In this document: positions 46,301 to 59,600 of the stretch, in pieces | Layout: every line of letters begins with the position of its first letter | Numbering within the stretch: position 1 is the stretch's first letter | Source of the DNA: Cenococcum geophilum 1.58 | Taxonomy: Eukaryota; Ascomycota; Dothideomycetes; Gloniales; Gloniaceae | Assembly: GCA_001692895.1 (NCBI GenBank) | Contig: KV748196.1 | Span: 682,001-746,000, forward strand | Length of the DNA: 64,000 nucleotides | Direction of reading: 5' to 3' | Notes under the pieces: model-generated | What the model saw: only the letters and a program-made list of their open reading frames with translations | Told to the model about the DNA's origin: nothing | The model's database searches: none | Position numbers and translations under genes: made by a program

Positions 46301-47245
46301 AAGTAACGCTTTTAAAAACGGTAGTAAGCTCTAATTAGGCCGACGCCCACCTTATAAAGCTTCTAGCAATTAGTAAGGCAGCTAACTAGCCATAGGACCC
46401 TACGTATATAGTTATTAACTAAGTAGGTTTTCTAATACCTGTATCTAGTATAAGAATATTCTCTAACTTATAATTAGCGTTACTGTTAGTATAGAGCTAG
46501 AGGGCTAAAGCCTGCTAGAAAATAGTTATAGAGATCTTAAAGAAGCTTTAGCTAAACAATGTCACGCTATACTAAATTCTAGGCTATTTAGGATTTATAG
46601 GAAATAAGAAGGCTAATAAGCTTGCTAAAGTAGCAACAAGACTAGAGAGTAAGGAGCCACTATAGAGAGACGGCCTCCTATAGTACCTTATGACGTAAGC
46701 GTTAAAAAGAGCTAAGATAATAATAGGACCGCTTCTATTAGGAAGATCTAATATAAGTAAGTTTATAAGGAAGATTAACACAGCACTCCACCTTAGAAAG
46801 GCTATAGGATTATACTAGCAGCTAATTAGCTTAGAAGCTGCCATCCTTATATAGCTACAGACCGGCAAGTTATTTCTAAAGGAATATCTTTATAAAATTA
46901 ATACATTAGAGACGGTATTATACGACTATAGGCTTATAAAGTTAATATAGCACTTCCTCTTCTCTTATAGGAGGTAGGCGTAGCAAAGGATTAAACTAAG
47001 AAAGTAATATAGAGATTAATTTGGGGATCTATTATATATATTAGGAGGCTACTTACGTAGATAAGAAGGAGGCAGGAATATTAATGGCCTAATTAAGCGC
47101 TAGAAGCTAGATATTAGCGTAGTTAAAGCTATAATTAAATTTATAAAGGAGACCGGACGTTTATACCTAAGTATATAAGATATAAAGAGTATAAAAGCCA
47201 ATATTAATAAGCAAAGACTCTTAAGAATTCCTCCTTTAATTATCT
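43350..47245 (+). pseudogene. LINE ORF2 (endonuclease-RT-RNase H), copy 2
   Basis: Decayed ORF2 with endonuclease near 43430-44110 (GDFN now GNFN near 43808), RT with LPQ then ALALILFLFFNADL near 45303-45375, catalytic pair Asn-Asn at 45415-45420 (FINNY), and RNase H near 46220-46660. Stops are mostly TAG/TAA at Gln/Trp positions. Non-functional. Confidence 0.82.
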
Positions 47246-47760
47246 AACCAAATACACCGCGAGCCTCCTCTATATATACCTCCACTAGTACGTCGCTAAT
47301 TAAGAAGCGTATAACGCTAGAATAGCCCTGCGGACACAAGGCATTAAAAACTACTTACTTAGGCTCGCCTCTAAACTCTAACTTTCTTCAATAGTAACAT
47401 ATTACTTTCCTTTATTTATTCCTTAGTTAAGTATAACGTTAGGTAATAGATATATAGTTTTTATAGTTGGCTTCTAAACTAGAGCAAGCATATTAATAGT
47501 AGGAAGTATTTAGTTAGCGCTCTATAACGGCCTATACCCTAGATAGTATATAGCTATAATAGAATATACATACATATATATATACGTGGAGATAGCGGAC
47601 CAGCTACGCCCTTGTCAAGGGGAGTAAAAGAAGGAAAAACTCTTAAAAGAGGAGGATATTTATCTCGGACATTCTTTTAATCAAATCCTAGTCTTTCATT
47701 TAGCTAGTTCCCGCTATAAGGCGGCCCCTGCGGCCTACTAAACAAAGCCCCAGAGCCCTA

Positions 47761-49085
47761 ATGGCTGCTTTAACCCCTAAACGCGTATTAGTAATACTAC
47801 CTCTAGACCTGCTAGCAGCTTTACTAAGACGTATAAGGAAACTAAGCGCAAAGGTATAAGAGGCCTAGTAGTCGCTAAGGACACAAACCGCTTAAAGATT
47901 AGCATAGTTTAAATAATAGGCCGCACTATAAACTAGAATACAAGCTACGCAGTATATACTACCTCTATTCCCTATAGTAAGAGTCTTCACCTTACCCAAG
48001 TATAAAGGAGGAGGTATTAATTATAATAAATTCTATTAGCTTATTAAAAGCCTTAAAGAAACTATAATATAGCAGAGCAATATTATTATAAGCTAGAATA
48101 GTATTATTAAAAGTATTAGAAATAAACTAGTAGACATTAAATTAGAATAGTAAAGCCTTAAAAAGTAAAATACTAAACTCTAAAAAGCTATCTAGTCCTT
48201 ATAAGCGTAACTAAATACTCCCTTAGCTCTAATATAATTATAGGCATTAGTAGCGGCTAGTAGAGGCATAGGAGGGCTAGAGATAACTTTGCTATAAATA
48301 ATAAGCGCTAGGAACTCTAAGGAACCCAATTAATAGCTAGTAATAGATGTTAGCTAAGCGGGTTTAGAGGCAATAGAGAAGGTAGCTACTACTAAAGTAG
48401 TAAAGTAAACCATTATATAAGGTATAAAGGATGTTAACAGGCTTATAGGAGCTATACTTAAGGACTTCCGCGTATAGTAAACAAGCGATAGCGCGAGCAT
48501 TATTAGATTCTTAGTGGAAAAAGATAAAAAAGCTATGTTTAGGCAGACGACTGCTTAATAGCTTAAACTGTATATCCCTAGGGCGAGGCTTGTTGGACCT
48601 AAGTGGTATATAGTTAAGGCGGATTAGGTTAAAGTACCTCTAGCAATAAATATAAATAGTAGAAAAGTAAGTAAGTTAGCTATAGAGCGCTTTAGGATAG
48701 AGAATAGTGTAGAGGTATATATAATAAGATAGCTCGGATAACTAAGGCCACGCGGCTAGCACGTGTTGGTAATTATTAAAGTGGCAATAAAGGAGGATAT
48801 AGAGAAGCTGCTTATATCAGACAACGTATTATTTAGGGGAGGTGCGGTTATTATATCACTATTTAAGGAGTAACGCACCCCTATAGCATACTGTAAATGC
48901 AGAAGGTTTAGATATAGGGCTAGAGACTATACGTGACCTAATATATACAAAATATATAGGCGGGAAGGCTATCTCCGGTATAAGACGGTTAATTTACACT
49001 ATATAAACTGCTAGGGTCCTTACTAAGCTTTATACCGTAAATGCCCAGCATATAGAAAAGAGATGGATAGGATTTTTATACAATA
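47761..49085 (+). pseudogene. LINE ORF1, copy 3
   Basis: Start ATG kept, then MAALTPKRVLVI-like sequence. Stops at Gln positions. The zinc-knuckle zone near 48893-49050 keeps one CKC pair (YCKCRRF) but loses later Cys and His residues to Tyr. Confidence 0.78.
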
Positions 49086-49089
49086 GCGC

Positions 49090-52000
49090 TATAAATAGAG
49101 AACTTTAGATTATTTAGGCGAATATAAGAAAGTGTAGGGAAGCGTAGTATGCGCTATATAATGATAAGGCGCTAGCGGACTTTTACTTTATTTTAGGCCA
49201 GGAACCGTACTGCTTTCTCTTAGATGGGGAAGTGGTGCTAGCTAGCTTAAACCCCTGGTGGATAAGGTTTGTCCTAATAGGTAGGAAGTAGCGGCATTCC
49301 CTAGTTAGGTTATGTATCTAGGCATCTAGAGAGCTAGCAACTACATAGCTATAGGTAGATTTAGTAGACATTACGGCGGTAGTGGCGCACGTCGGCTAAA
49401 TAAGACTTATGATTGTGTTGGTATATATCTTAGATAGATGCTTAAGGAGAACTAAGGAAGAGAACCTAGAGGAGCTCTTTAGTAGGCTAGAGATAATTAA
49501 CGGTTTAATCTAGGGTAAACTATTACGCGACCTATATACTAAGGTGGTAATTATAGGCAACTTTAATTGGCATAATCTATTATAGGGAGGAAGTTATGTT
49601 AGTACTATATTAATATAGGAAGAAAGCGCGCTAATTATTAACTTTATAGCGGACCGGTTACTTTAGAGCCTACTTTTAGTAGAAGTACCTATATTTAAGA
49701 GCGACGCGGGGCAAATATTAATAATTAACCTTATGCTTGCAACCCTAGGCCTAGTAAGTAAACTAGTAAAGTGTGCTATTTAGGAGTATAAGTACGGATT
49801 AGACTATAGAGCTATTTATATAAGCTTTTAGGTTAATATAGACACGTAGGAGAGCTAGGAGAGGCTGCTTATTAAAAATACAAACTAGGATAAGATTTAA
49901 GAAGATATAGAGCAATAGAAAGAGATAGGATTCCCTATAGAAGAGGTGGATAAAATAATTAACTGCCTTAATAGGTGGGTTAATAAAGCCCTTAAAGTAT
50001 ACTGCTAGCGGGCCAAGCTATTATTATATATAAAAAGATAGTGGAACAAAGATCTTATAACGCTAAGAAAGTTATATATATACTAGAGGAATAGAAATAG
50101 TGTAATACGGAGGCAAGGAAGGGATGACCCTAAGCTATATAATATTGCAGTAAGAGCAAAAAAGCTCTTTTATAGGACTATTTAGCAATATAGGAAGCTC
50201 TATTAGGACGAATTCCTAGGTAATAGTAACAATATATAAAAAGCGTCGAAATACCTTAATCTGTAGGCTATATCCGTATTTGTTAGAATACCGCTAATTA
50301 AGAAGGCTGGAGGATAGGGAGAGGTTATTATGGAGAACTATAATATTGTAAGAGAACTACTTTAGGCATTCTTTTTGGTCCCGCTGCCGTGTAAATAAGA
50401 GGAGGATACTACGGCTAGCTATAACTAATTGCTATAGGAGCCTATCGCTAAATATAAGGTTAAGGTAGTTATATTTAGGGCTAGCCTAGATAAGGCTCTA
50501 GGGAGAGATGGCCTACTAGCTAAGGTATAGCAAGAACTGTGGCCTATACTAAGCGGTAAGATTACTACTCTCTTTACCAAATTACTTAAAATAGGAAAAG
50601 TATTATAGGAATAAAAGGTAGTAAAGATTATACCGCTATAGAAGCCGAAGTGGGGGGACTATATAGTAGCAAACAACTATAGGCCGATCTCCCTCCTCCT
50701 AACGCTAGGAAAAGTACTTAAATTGCTAGTAGTAGAGAGGATAGTATACCTAGTATAGGAATATAGCCTACTACCTAAGATATACTTTAGAGCTAGGAAG
50801 TAAAGGTCAACAATATATATGCTATTATATCTCTATAAGGACGTATTTAGAGCATAGAGAAGAAAAAAGACGCTGTCTCTAGTATTATTTAATATTAAGG
50901 GTGTGTATAACAATATAGCTATAGAGCCAGAAATTAAGAGATTATAGCAGCGATAGATACCTTAGATAATTATATAATAGGTATAGGACTTCTATATAAA
51001 CCGTTAAGCCTATATCCTAGTTAATGGATACATATTAGAGGTATAGGCGCTCCTATAGGCGGGTCTTCCGTAGGGATTAGCACTAGCCCTAATACTCTTT
51101 TTATTCTTTAATGCGGATCTTATATAAAGCGCACCTAGAAATAGCAGCTCTATGGCCTTTATTAATAACTACTTAGTATAGGTTATAGGCCCTATAATAG
51201 AGGAAAACATATAGATTATCTAGGGCGAGATTATACTGATGCTTAAGAAATAGGAGAGAACTAGTAGAGCTTAATTTAAAGCGAAGAAAACGTTATTTAT
51301 CTACCTTACTAGATATAAAGAAGCGGGTAAGGATGCTACTACGCCACTCTAATTTAAAGGAAAAGGAATCCCCCTAATATAGGAGGTTAAAATCCTTAGG
51401 GTAATTCTTAATAAGGAGCTAAGGTTTAAGGTATACCTAGCGGATAAGGCGGGTAAAGCCACTAAGGTAGCGCTAGCGTTATATAGATTAAAGGGACTAT
51501 AGCCTAAGAGCGTTAAGCAGCTAGCTAAGAGCTTAGTCCTACTAGTAGTAGACTACGTGTTACTAATATAGTACCCGCTTATAATATAAGAGCTAATATA
51601 GCTTCTTTAGTAGGCGCAGAGGATTATAGCATAAGCTATTATTAGGGGGTTCCGCACTATTACTCTACTAATAGCGGAGGTAAAAGCTGGCCTGCTCCCT
51701 CTTAAGCAAAGGCTGTATAACTAGGCTATTATATTCTGGGTATTAATTTATAAACTAGGCAAATTATATCCTTATTAGATGATTTAAAGATAGAGGCTCT
51801 ATAGGCGGCACCGGTCGCCGCTTTAGAGGATAGTAGAGATATATAAGGATGTCTAGGTAAATAGGGTGCTAGAGGTTAAGCCGTATATATGCCTACCGTA
51901 GGTGGCTAAGCCTAATATAGTAATATATAAGGACGAAGAATATACTTAAGCTATTATTAAAGACTATAAGCTAGGGCAGGTTAATATATACGTTAATGCA

Positions 52001-52995
52001 TTAGTACGTAATAGTAGAGCAGAAGTTGGCGTATATACTACGCTATCTAAAGCAACGCTTTTAAAAATGGTGGCGAGCTCTAATTAGGCTGACGCCTACC
52101 TTATAGAGCTTCTAGCAATTAGTAAGGTAGCTAACTGGCTATAGGAACCTACGTGCACGGCTGTTAACTAAGTAGGTTTTCTAATACCTGCTTCTAGTAT
52201 AAGAATATTCTCCGACTTATAATTAGTATTGCTATTAGTGTAGAGCTAGAGGGCTGGAGCCTGCTAGGAAATAGTTATAGAGATCCTAAAGAAGCTTTAG
52301 CTAAATAATGTTACGCTATACTAGATTCTAGGCCACTCTAGATTTATAGGAAATAAGAAGGCCAATAAGCTTGCTAAAGTAGCGATGAGACTAGAGAGCG
52401 AGGAGCCACTATAGAGAGACGGCCTCCTATAGTACCTTGTGACGTAAGTTTTAAAAAAAGCTAAGATAATAATAGGACCGCTTTTAGCGGGAAGATCTAA
52501 TACAGGTAAGTTTATAAGGAAGATTAACGCAGTACTTTACCTTAGAAAGGCTGTAGGACTATACTAGTGGATAATTAGCTTTAAAGCTACTATCTTTACA
52601 CAGCTATAGACCGGCAAGTTATTTCTAAAGGAATATCTCTATAAAATTAATGCATTAGAGACGGCATTATGTAACTACGGGCTTATAGAATTAATATAGT
52701 ACTTCCTCTTTTTTTATAGGAGGTGGGTATAGCAGAGGATTAAACTAAGAGAGTAGTATAGAGATTAATTTAGGGATCTATTATATACATTAGGAGGCTA
52801 CTTACGCAGATAAGATAGAGGTAGGAATATTAACGGCCTAATTAAACGCTGGAAACCAGACATTGGCGTAGTTAAAGCTATAATTAAATTTGTAAAGAAG
52901 ACCGGACGTTTATACCTAAGTGTATAAGATATAGAGAGTATAGAAGCTAACGTTAATAAGTAAAAACTCTTAAGAATTCCTCCTCTAATTATCTA
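49090..52995 (+). pseudogene. LINE ORF2 (endonuclease-RT-RNase H), copy 3
   Basis: Same domains as copies 1 and 2: endonuclease (GNFN near 49558), RT (Asn-Asn at 51164-51169) and RNase H near 51980-52420. Many TAA/TAG codons. Non-functional. Confidence 0.82.
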
Positions 52996-53338
52996 ACCGA
53001 ATATACCACGAGCCTCCTCTATACGTGCCTTTACTAGTACGTCGCCAATTAAGAAGCGTATAACGCTAGAATAGCCCTATAGATATAAGGCATCGAAAAC
53101 TACTTACTTAGGCTTGCCTCTAAACTCTAACTTTATTCTAATGGTAACGTATTACTTTTCTTTATTTCCTTAGTTAAGTATAGTGTTAGGTAATGGATAT
53201 ATAGTTCTTATAGTTGGCTTCTAAACTAGAGCAAGCATGTTAATGGTAGGAAGTATTTAGTTAGTGCTCTGTAACGGCCTATACCCTAAATAGTGCATGG
53301 CTATAATAGAATATATATACATATATATATATATATAT

Positions 53339-53384
53339 GGAGATGGCGGAATATACATATATATATACATACGTGGAGATAGCG
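53339..53384 (+). repeat. extra LINE-tail fragment with GGAGATRGCG borders
   Basis: After copy 3, GGAGATGGCG (53339) is followed by a second short ATAC/TATA tail and again GGAGATAGCG (53375). The same 10-mer follows copy 2 (47588) and lies in the copy 2 leader (41861). It looks like a duplicated 3' end or repeated use of one target motif. Confidence 0.6.
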
Positions 53385-53989
53385 AGAGCGTAACTACGAT
53401 ATTGGATGAAAGCGTTGTTTTTGCTATTGGATAGCGCCGAGCGATATAGCGAATTTAGCGTTTATGCACCCCGCCAAACGTTTACTTTAAAAGTTAAACA
53501 ACTTTAGGGCAGGGAACCAGAACTTTACCCCTAACTTATATTAGCTTTAAGCAAGAACAATCTCTAGAACCAATATGATTAGGAGGTGGGGTAGATAACG
53601 TAGGATGACGATCGTGGAATATATAGTGGAAATCCACATTATAACTGCGGAGTGGTAAGCTGACAAGACTAGGCTGGCGTTAATAGCTCTAGGCCTAAGA
53701 TGGCTTCTGGACATATACGACTAGATCTTATAATTATTTAGAATTCCATAATAGGCAAACCACTTAAGAGGTTAGAATATACCTGTCTCTTCTAGGTTAT
53801 ATTTACTTTTAACTATAACTGCTCTAAAACTATATATATATATACGCAGCAAGACTAGTTCTATTTTTTAAGCTATTAATTCTCTTAGCAGCGCTCCTTA
53901 TACAATTGCTCTCCTTATATAATTACTCTTTTTATATAAATACTCTTACTCCTTATACTATTACTATTAGTCGTGGGTCTCTACTATTA
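53385..53989. other. unassigned sequence between LINE 3 and DUF3435 remnant
   Basis: GC-balanced at first (to about 53700), then AT-rich and RIP-like. It may include the end of the DUF3435 gene or its 3' flank. No gene recognised. Confidence 0.4.
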
Positions 53990-56155
53990 TTATAAGCTTA
54001 TTGTCTAAGGAGTGGAAAAGTATCCTTAATACTAGTATTCGGAAATAGGATTAAAACGGCTCCTATCCCTTTTATAATTTATAAGCCTGGTAAAATAGAT
54101 CCGTCTAAAAATTATCTCTTCCTTAGTCTGTAAATATTAGTGTCTAAAACTAATTTCTTTCCTAAACTTGCAATCCTCCTTCTAAAATAAATTCCCCGCT
54201 GCCCGCTAAAGCCGAGATATTAATAAAATACCCTATATACATTGTATGCGTGTCTCTTAAAATATATAATGCCCTTTAGTCGTATTAAACATTTAGGATA
54301 GTAATATTTAAACTCTCTCTAATACTTGGGTTGTTTAAAGTGGAATTCTATATGCTTTTTAAGGACGTCTTTATAAGGAATTAAGCGCATTCGTCTTTTA
54401 TATAAGAACTTGTTATTACCTATATAAATAAGGCATACTAGATATAGAAGCACTATTGGATATAAGTATAAATATTAGATTATTTTAACCTAGTTAACTT
54501 CTAATATACTAAACTCTTGTTTTGCAGCCTTAGCCCCTTAGCTATTTTAGGGGATTTTATTAGAGGCTATATAATTAGGAGTTAAGTCCTTTAAGATGTT
54601 CTTAAATCTGTTAGTGAACTTCTTTTATTTAGTTATAAAAGATATATTGCTGCTTTTAAAGATAACGAAATCTGGTTTCTTTTATTTTAAGGCTTTAGGC
54701 TAATAAGTTTCTTATCGGTAATATAGTTAAGCTAGAGCGTAGATAAACTTAATACGCGCTTTATTATTTTTAAATAGCTAAAAGAGTATTCCGGCAATGG
54801 TGGCCTACTCTTAAATCTTAAATTTAAAAGTTAGTAGTATAAGGACTTTAGTTGCAGGCGTTTTATTAAGCTGCCTGGCTATCTTGTTTATATTAACCAA
54901 ATTATAGAATTTATAAATAGCCTTATCCAATCGTTCTCTATACAGTTTTTAATATATCTTGCTAATTATCCGCTTGTAATTCTTATATTACTTATATAGA
55001 TTGGTCCCTTCAGCCTTACTTATAGGGTAGAAGCCTTAACTATAAAGTTAGTTTTTATATTCTATATATTTCTTATAAAGAGCTATAAGCGTAAGGTTAT
55101 TCCGGATCTCTTCTAGTTAATTATTATTTAGCTTTATAGGCGTATGTTAATCTTATAATAGGCCTATTTTTATAACGGATTTAATAAGGAGGTCTTTTAA
55201 AGGGCTTCTAAAATAAATAGACTAAAAATTACGTGCAATATGCGTTGGAGTATAGTACTTTTTATACGTACTACTAAGATGGCCTATAGTTTAGTTCCGC
55301 TCTTCTAGAGTTAAAACGCCTAGTAGATTTTATAGTATTAGTATAGGAAATAAGTAGATAAGCGGTGTTAGTAGAGTAGGCTTACTATTAATATTCCTAC
55401 CTAAAGCTCGTCGTAGCTAATATAACTCTAGTGCTATTTTAAAGCCTGCAATACGCCCTAACCGCACAAATATATCCCGATACTTTGCATATAGGAAGGC
55501 CTTATCGTTTAGGACATAAATACCTCCTATAGTATTCTTAACGCTATAGAAGAATAGCTGGCTTAATATATTATTCTTCCATTTAATATAAAGTATATTA
55601 TAATAGTCTGGTATTATAAGGTTAAAGATCTCTTTAACACTCTTAAAGTTATCTTTAAATACGTTTTAACTAATACTAATAAATAGAATACGCGAAATAA
55701 TGTAAAATGTAGGAAGCCCTTTAAGGCGGAATATATATTTCTTCCTATAATAATAGACGTGGTTAGTAAGACGCATTATAGTATAAGTCTATTATCCAAC
55801 TTACGGTTTCCCGTCCTTTTCCTTATTCTTAATATATTTAAGGTTTATATTTATAATAATTATAGTCTTTTTAGGGGGTTTAAGACTGCGCACTACTATA
55901 AGGTTAATATCTTTAAATAATAATGCTTTGTTACTGCCTTTAGTACTTACGCTTTTAATAAAAGCTCCTGGTCTTATAGCTATGGCTACGCTAAGAAGAA
56001 AAAGAAGCGAAATTTAGACCCAGATAAAGCCGTAGAGAGGTTTAGTATCGTCTACCTAAAGGGCGTAGAGGATAACGTAAAGGTCCTAAACGTATATGGT
56101 ATGCTTTTCCTTTTCTATATTATTAAGCTAAAGACTTAAAATCTATTATAGTAGC
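53990..56155 (-). pseudogene. DUF3435 tyrosine recombinase, C-terminal two-thirds
   Basis: Minus-strand remnant of a DUF3435 (FluG-type, Crypton-derived) recombinase, the family of Starship captains. Readable blocks in order: EKEKHTIY and DLYVILYAL near 56110-56050; ISLLFLLSVAIAIRPGAF (box I Arg at 55972-55974); KALLFKDINLI; VLNDKAFLYAKY; LRRALGRNIN (second Arg region, 55408-55413); IGH (55279-55281), then YKKYYTP (Tyr at 55252-55257); and a C-terminal double zinc-finger-like region (VCLIYIGNN near 54440, KHIEFHF near 54340, YFKRHAYNVY near 54250). Expected Arg, Arg, His and Tyr positions remain visible, but TAA/TAG stops and frame slips make it dead. A Copia element separates it from its N-terminus at 61986. 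Confidence 0.78.
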
Positions 56156-56372
56156 TGTAACCGACTACCGGTACTATGCCAAAACACCTACGTATCACCT
56201 GCGTATCAACTGCGTATCGCCTGCGTATCACTTACGTATCACGCTATTTTAGTTACGTAGTAGTCTCCCCTTTTATCTTATTACCAACACCTTCCTTATA
56301 TATTTATATTACTTGATTTCCATAGATTTACAATTAAGTCGCTCGTTTAATACCCACACTGCAAAGCTTACA
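56156..56372 (+). repeat. 5' LTR of Copia element
   Basis: 217 bp, TGTAACCGACTACCGG at the start and CAAAGCTTACA at the end. It contains five consecutive 11-bp units of the CGTATCACCTG type (56191-56245) and a TATATATTTATAT stretch downstream that may serve as a TATA box. Confidence 0.93.
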
Positions 56373-56373
56373 G

Positions 56374-56383
56374 TTATGAGCCC
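56374..56383 (+). promoter_or_regulatory. primer-binding site, half tRNA-iMet type
   Basis: TTATGAGCCC, one base after the LTR, is complementary to GGGCTCATAA of the initiator-tRNA anticodon arm, the half-tRNA priming used by many Copia elements. Confidence 0.75.
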
Positions 56384-56662
56384 AGATCGCACTACCTACT
56401 AACCAATTAATCAGATCAATCTACCTATTGCAAAATCTGTTAAGCAGTCAATTTGCTACCTTATTTAAGAAGTCACTACTTTTATTACCTTTGCAAGTGT
56501 CTTAAGCTTCTTCACCTATCAAACGAACGGACGATTAACCCCAGTCAACGACCGTACCGACTGACGAACAAACGAACGAATCAAATTAAGAGTTCGGAAC
56601 GTCAAAATAAGGGTTTCGCTAAGCCACCAATTGGACCCTGCCTAACCCTACAAATTCTAAAA

Positions 56663-59600
56663 ATGACGACCTCTACCGAATTAAAGATCAACGTTATCCT
56701 TAACCAGCTATCTGATTGGATTCAATGGTTCTTTATTATCCAAGACACAGCCACAACTAACGAGGTATAGCAGTACATCGACCCATCTACAAAAGACGAG
56801 CTTCCAAAGCTAGAACCACCGCATCGACCTATACCAGCGGACGTACTTCCTAATACCATATCAATAGCTCAACTGGACCAAATCAAGCTCACTGCCTATA
56901 ATTAGCTTTACGCTAAATACAAAGACAATCTACGCGTACACAAGAAGCAAAAACGGGCTATAAACGATATCAGCAATTACATCGTCCGCACCACATCGGT
57001 AGCCTACCTTCTACTTATTAACGGCCTCAACACGGTACACGAACGGCTTAAAGCATTAAAGACTGCACTAGCCCCTACCTCATCAGGTCGAAAGCATAAC
57101 GTCCTTAATTAATACACGGCACTAAAGGTCTACAATAAGAAGCAGAGAATTAAAAAATAGCTAAACAATTGGCAAAATGTCTATAAGCTTGCGGAGCAAT
57201 TAAAGCTACCGGATGTACAAGGATTTAGGCTACACTATAACTTTATTTAAGCCATTAAATCCATCTCTTCTAGTTTTATAGAAGCATTAGAAGTAGACCT
57301 TATTTAAAAGGAATATAAGGACGAAGCTGCACTATCTATTATTAATCTCATCGAGGAATTCAAGGAGCACTACCATATGCAGCAAGCATCCTCTACCTCT
57401 ACTGCCAATAGCTCTGCATTTGCAACCCTTCAAAACAATTCCAATTTAGATTCTAACGGCAATTCTAATTCTAACAGCAATCTAAATTTAAATTTAAGAA
57501 GGCACAAGGAATGCATATGCGGCCTTAAACATCGATTTAGTGACTGCTACTATATTATCGAGCATAAGCGCCCTTAAGGATGGAGACCAAGGGCAAATAT
57601 CCAAAAAAAAGTAGATAAAATGATCTCATCTATACCCTTAATTAAACGCGCAGTTAACCGAATTTAAAAAGAAGAATAGGAAGCAAAGGAGAACAATTAA
57701 AAGAACATAGAATCTATAATTAATTTTAATCCTAAAACCCTACCGTCTAAGGCACCAACCAGCTATGCTGCCGTGTTTAGTACTAGTTAAATTCCATTTA
57801 AACTCTAAAATACCTGGATACTTAACCCTAGCGTAGATACACACGTCTATAATAATAAAGAAGACTTTACCTTCTTATACCTAGTAGTAGAAGACGACTA
57901 CCTAATTGCTAGCGGAAATTTTAAGAAAATATAAGCTTATGGAACAGTAACGATTACTATTAATACACCTACTAGGAGCTTAAAAATAAAGCTATTATAT
58001 ATAGCATTAGTACCCACCATGTTTGTAAATATTGTAGCACTATTAAAAGCTACTAATAACGATATCTATTTTAACTTAGGACGAAATATGCTATACTATC
58101 TAGCAACTAGCGAAATAGTATACTATGCGAAACAACTAGGGGGCTATTAGGCACTAATGCACAGAGAGCCTACGCCTTTAAATTCCCTAGATTTGACTTA
58201 ATCAACATTCTTAACCTCTAAGAGGTACTAGCCTAGCCGTATAGCCTATAAACTAGTCGGAGCCATAGCTATAAAATGGTATAAAAATACTTAGCCATGT
58301 AGGACCTAACGCTATTAAGCAGCTTCCTAAGTATGTTAATAGCGCAGAGCTTAAAAGCTAATCAATAAATGAGCACCGCTTAAAATTGAATATAAAATTT
58401 GCTTATTGGCAAAGCACACGCAGCAGATCTCTTGAAGATAAGAATATAAATATCCAGCTACTCAACCATTTAAACGACTAGTATTTAATATTATTAACCT
58501 CGAAGTACCTAGATACAACGGCGATAGATACGCTATGCATTTCTATTACACGTATTCCAAATTCAATTTTATATTCACCTCCAGGAATAAGGACAAAGCT
58601 ACTATCCTACCTACTATTTGTAAGACTTACCGGCTAACCAAAATACAATTTTACTAAGATATTATCTTCTTCTAGAGCGATAACAAACGAGCTTTTAGAT
58701 AGATAGGAGACACCCTATAAATATAGTGTGTGGATAAAGGCATTACTTTTAAATACTAAGCCCTATATATAGAAGAACAAAATAGCGGAGCTAAATAATC
58801 TAAACAAACCCTTATAGAACGGTCTAGGGCTATACAGCTAGAAGCTTCCTTACCCCTATCTCTAAAACTAGAGGCGTTCCTTACTACTAGCTACGTACTT
58901 AATTAAACCCCAAATAAGCAACTAGGGTAAAAAACTCCGTACGAGATTGCCTACGGTAAGCTGCCATTACTTACCTATATATATATATATGGTTGCAAGA
59001 CCTATATACTAGATAAATGAGTTAAAAAGGGAGATAAGCTAGCTCCTTATATATTAATTAGACACCTAGTTGGCTACAATTTAATTAATATCTATTAAAT
59101 CTAGATTCTAAGTCTCTACAAGGTTATTTAAACTAGAGACGTTATATTTAATAAGACCTCGTTCTATCCCTTGCATTGATAGTGTACTTAGAGATATGGC
59201 CCGTGCACGCGATCAAAGAACATCAACTTTCTCAGGTCAAGTACTTCATCAATTAATTACACCACCACAATGGTTCGTAATTGCATTTCTAGTGACATGG
59301 ATCTTGTACAGCCTACTCAATATCCCACTTCTAAAAGTCAGGTCGTGAAAAAGCCACCGCCAGCCCCCGAATCACTACCTTCCTTCAAGGCCTAGATTAT
59401 CTGGCAAAACGATTGACCGCCTGCGTATGCAGCTTCCTAATTGGTGCGCACGGAGCACAGCTCTAAGTACACATTTTATCAATGCAAGGGATAACCCTAA
59501 GAGTTAAAACATTAACTACCTATTAAGAAAAGCATTAGAGGACACTCTATAGACAATTAGTCTACTAAAGCCTCTTAAGGATAAGTCTAAGAATAAATCT

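Larger units (their letters stand above)
41823..47587 (+). mobile_element. Tad-like LINE, copy 2
   Basis: Full-length plus-strand copy: a GC-rich leader (from about 41823), GAGGAGGATATTCATCTCGG shared with copy 1, ORF1, ORF2, 3' UTR and an ATAC/TATA simple tail at about 47560-47587. It is heavily RIP-mutated: ORF1 start ATA, endonuclease GNFN, RT INN. It is followed within about 10 bp by the leader of copy 3, giving a head-to-tail pair. Confidence 0.9.
47598..53338 (+). mobile_element. Tad-like LINE, copy 3
   Basis: Full-length plus-strand copy starting directly after the tail of copy 2 and ending in a TATATA tail at about 53309-53338. ORF1 keeps its ATG (47761). Like copy 2 it has GNFN and INN at the catalytic sites. 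Its 5' leader resembles that of copy 2 in parts (ACGCCCTTGT, then AAAGAGGAGG). Confidence 0.9.
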
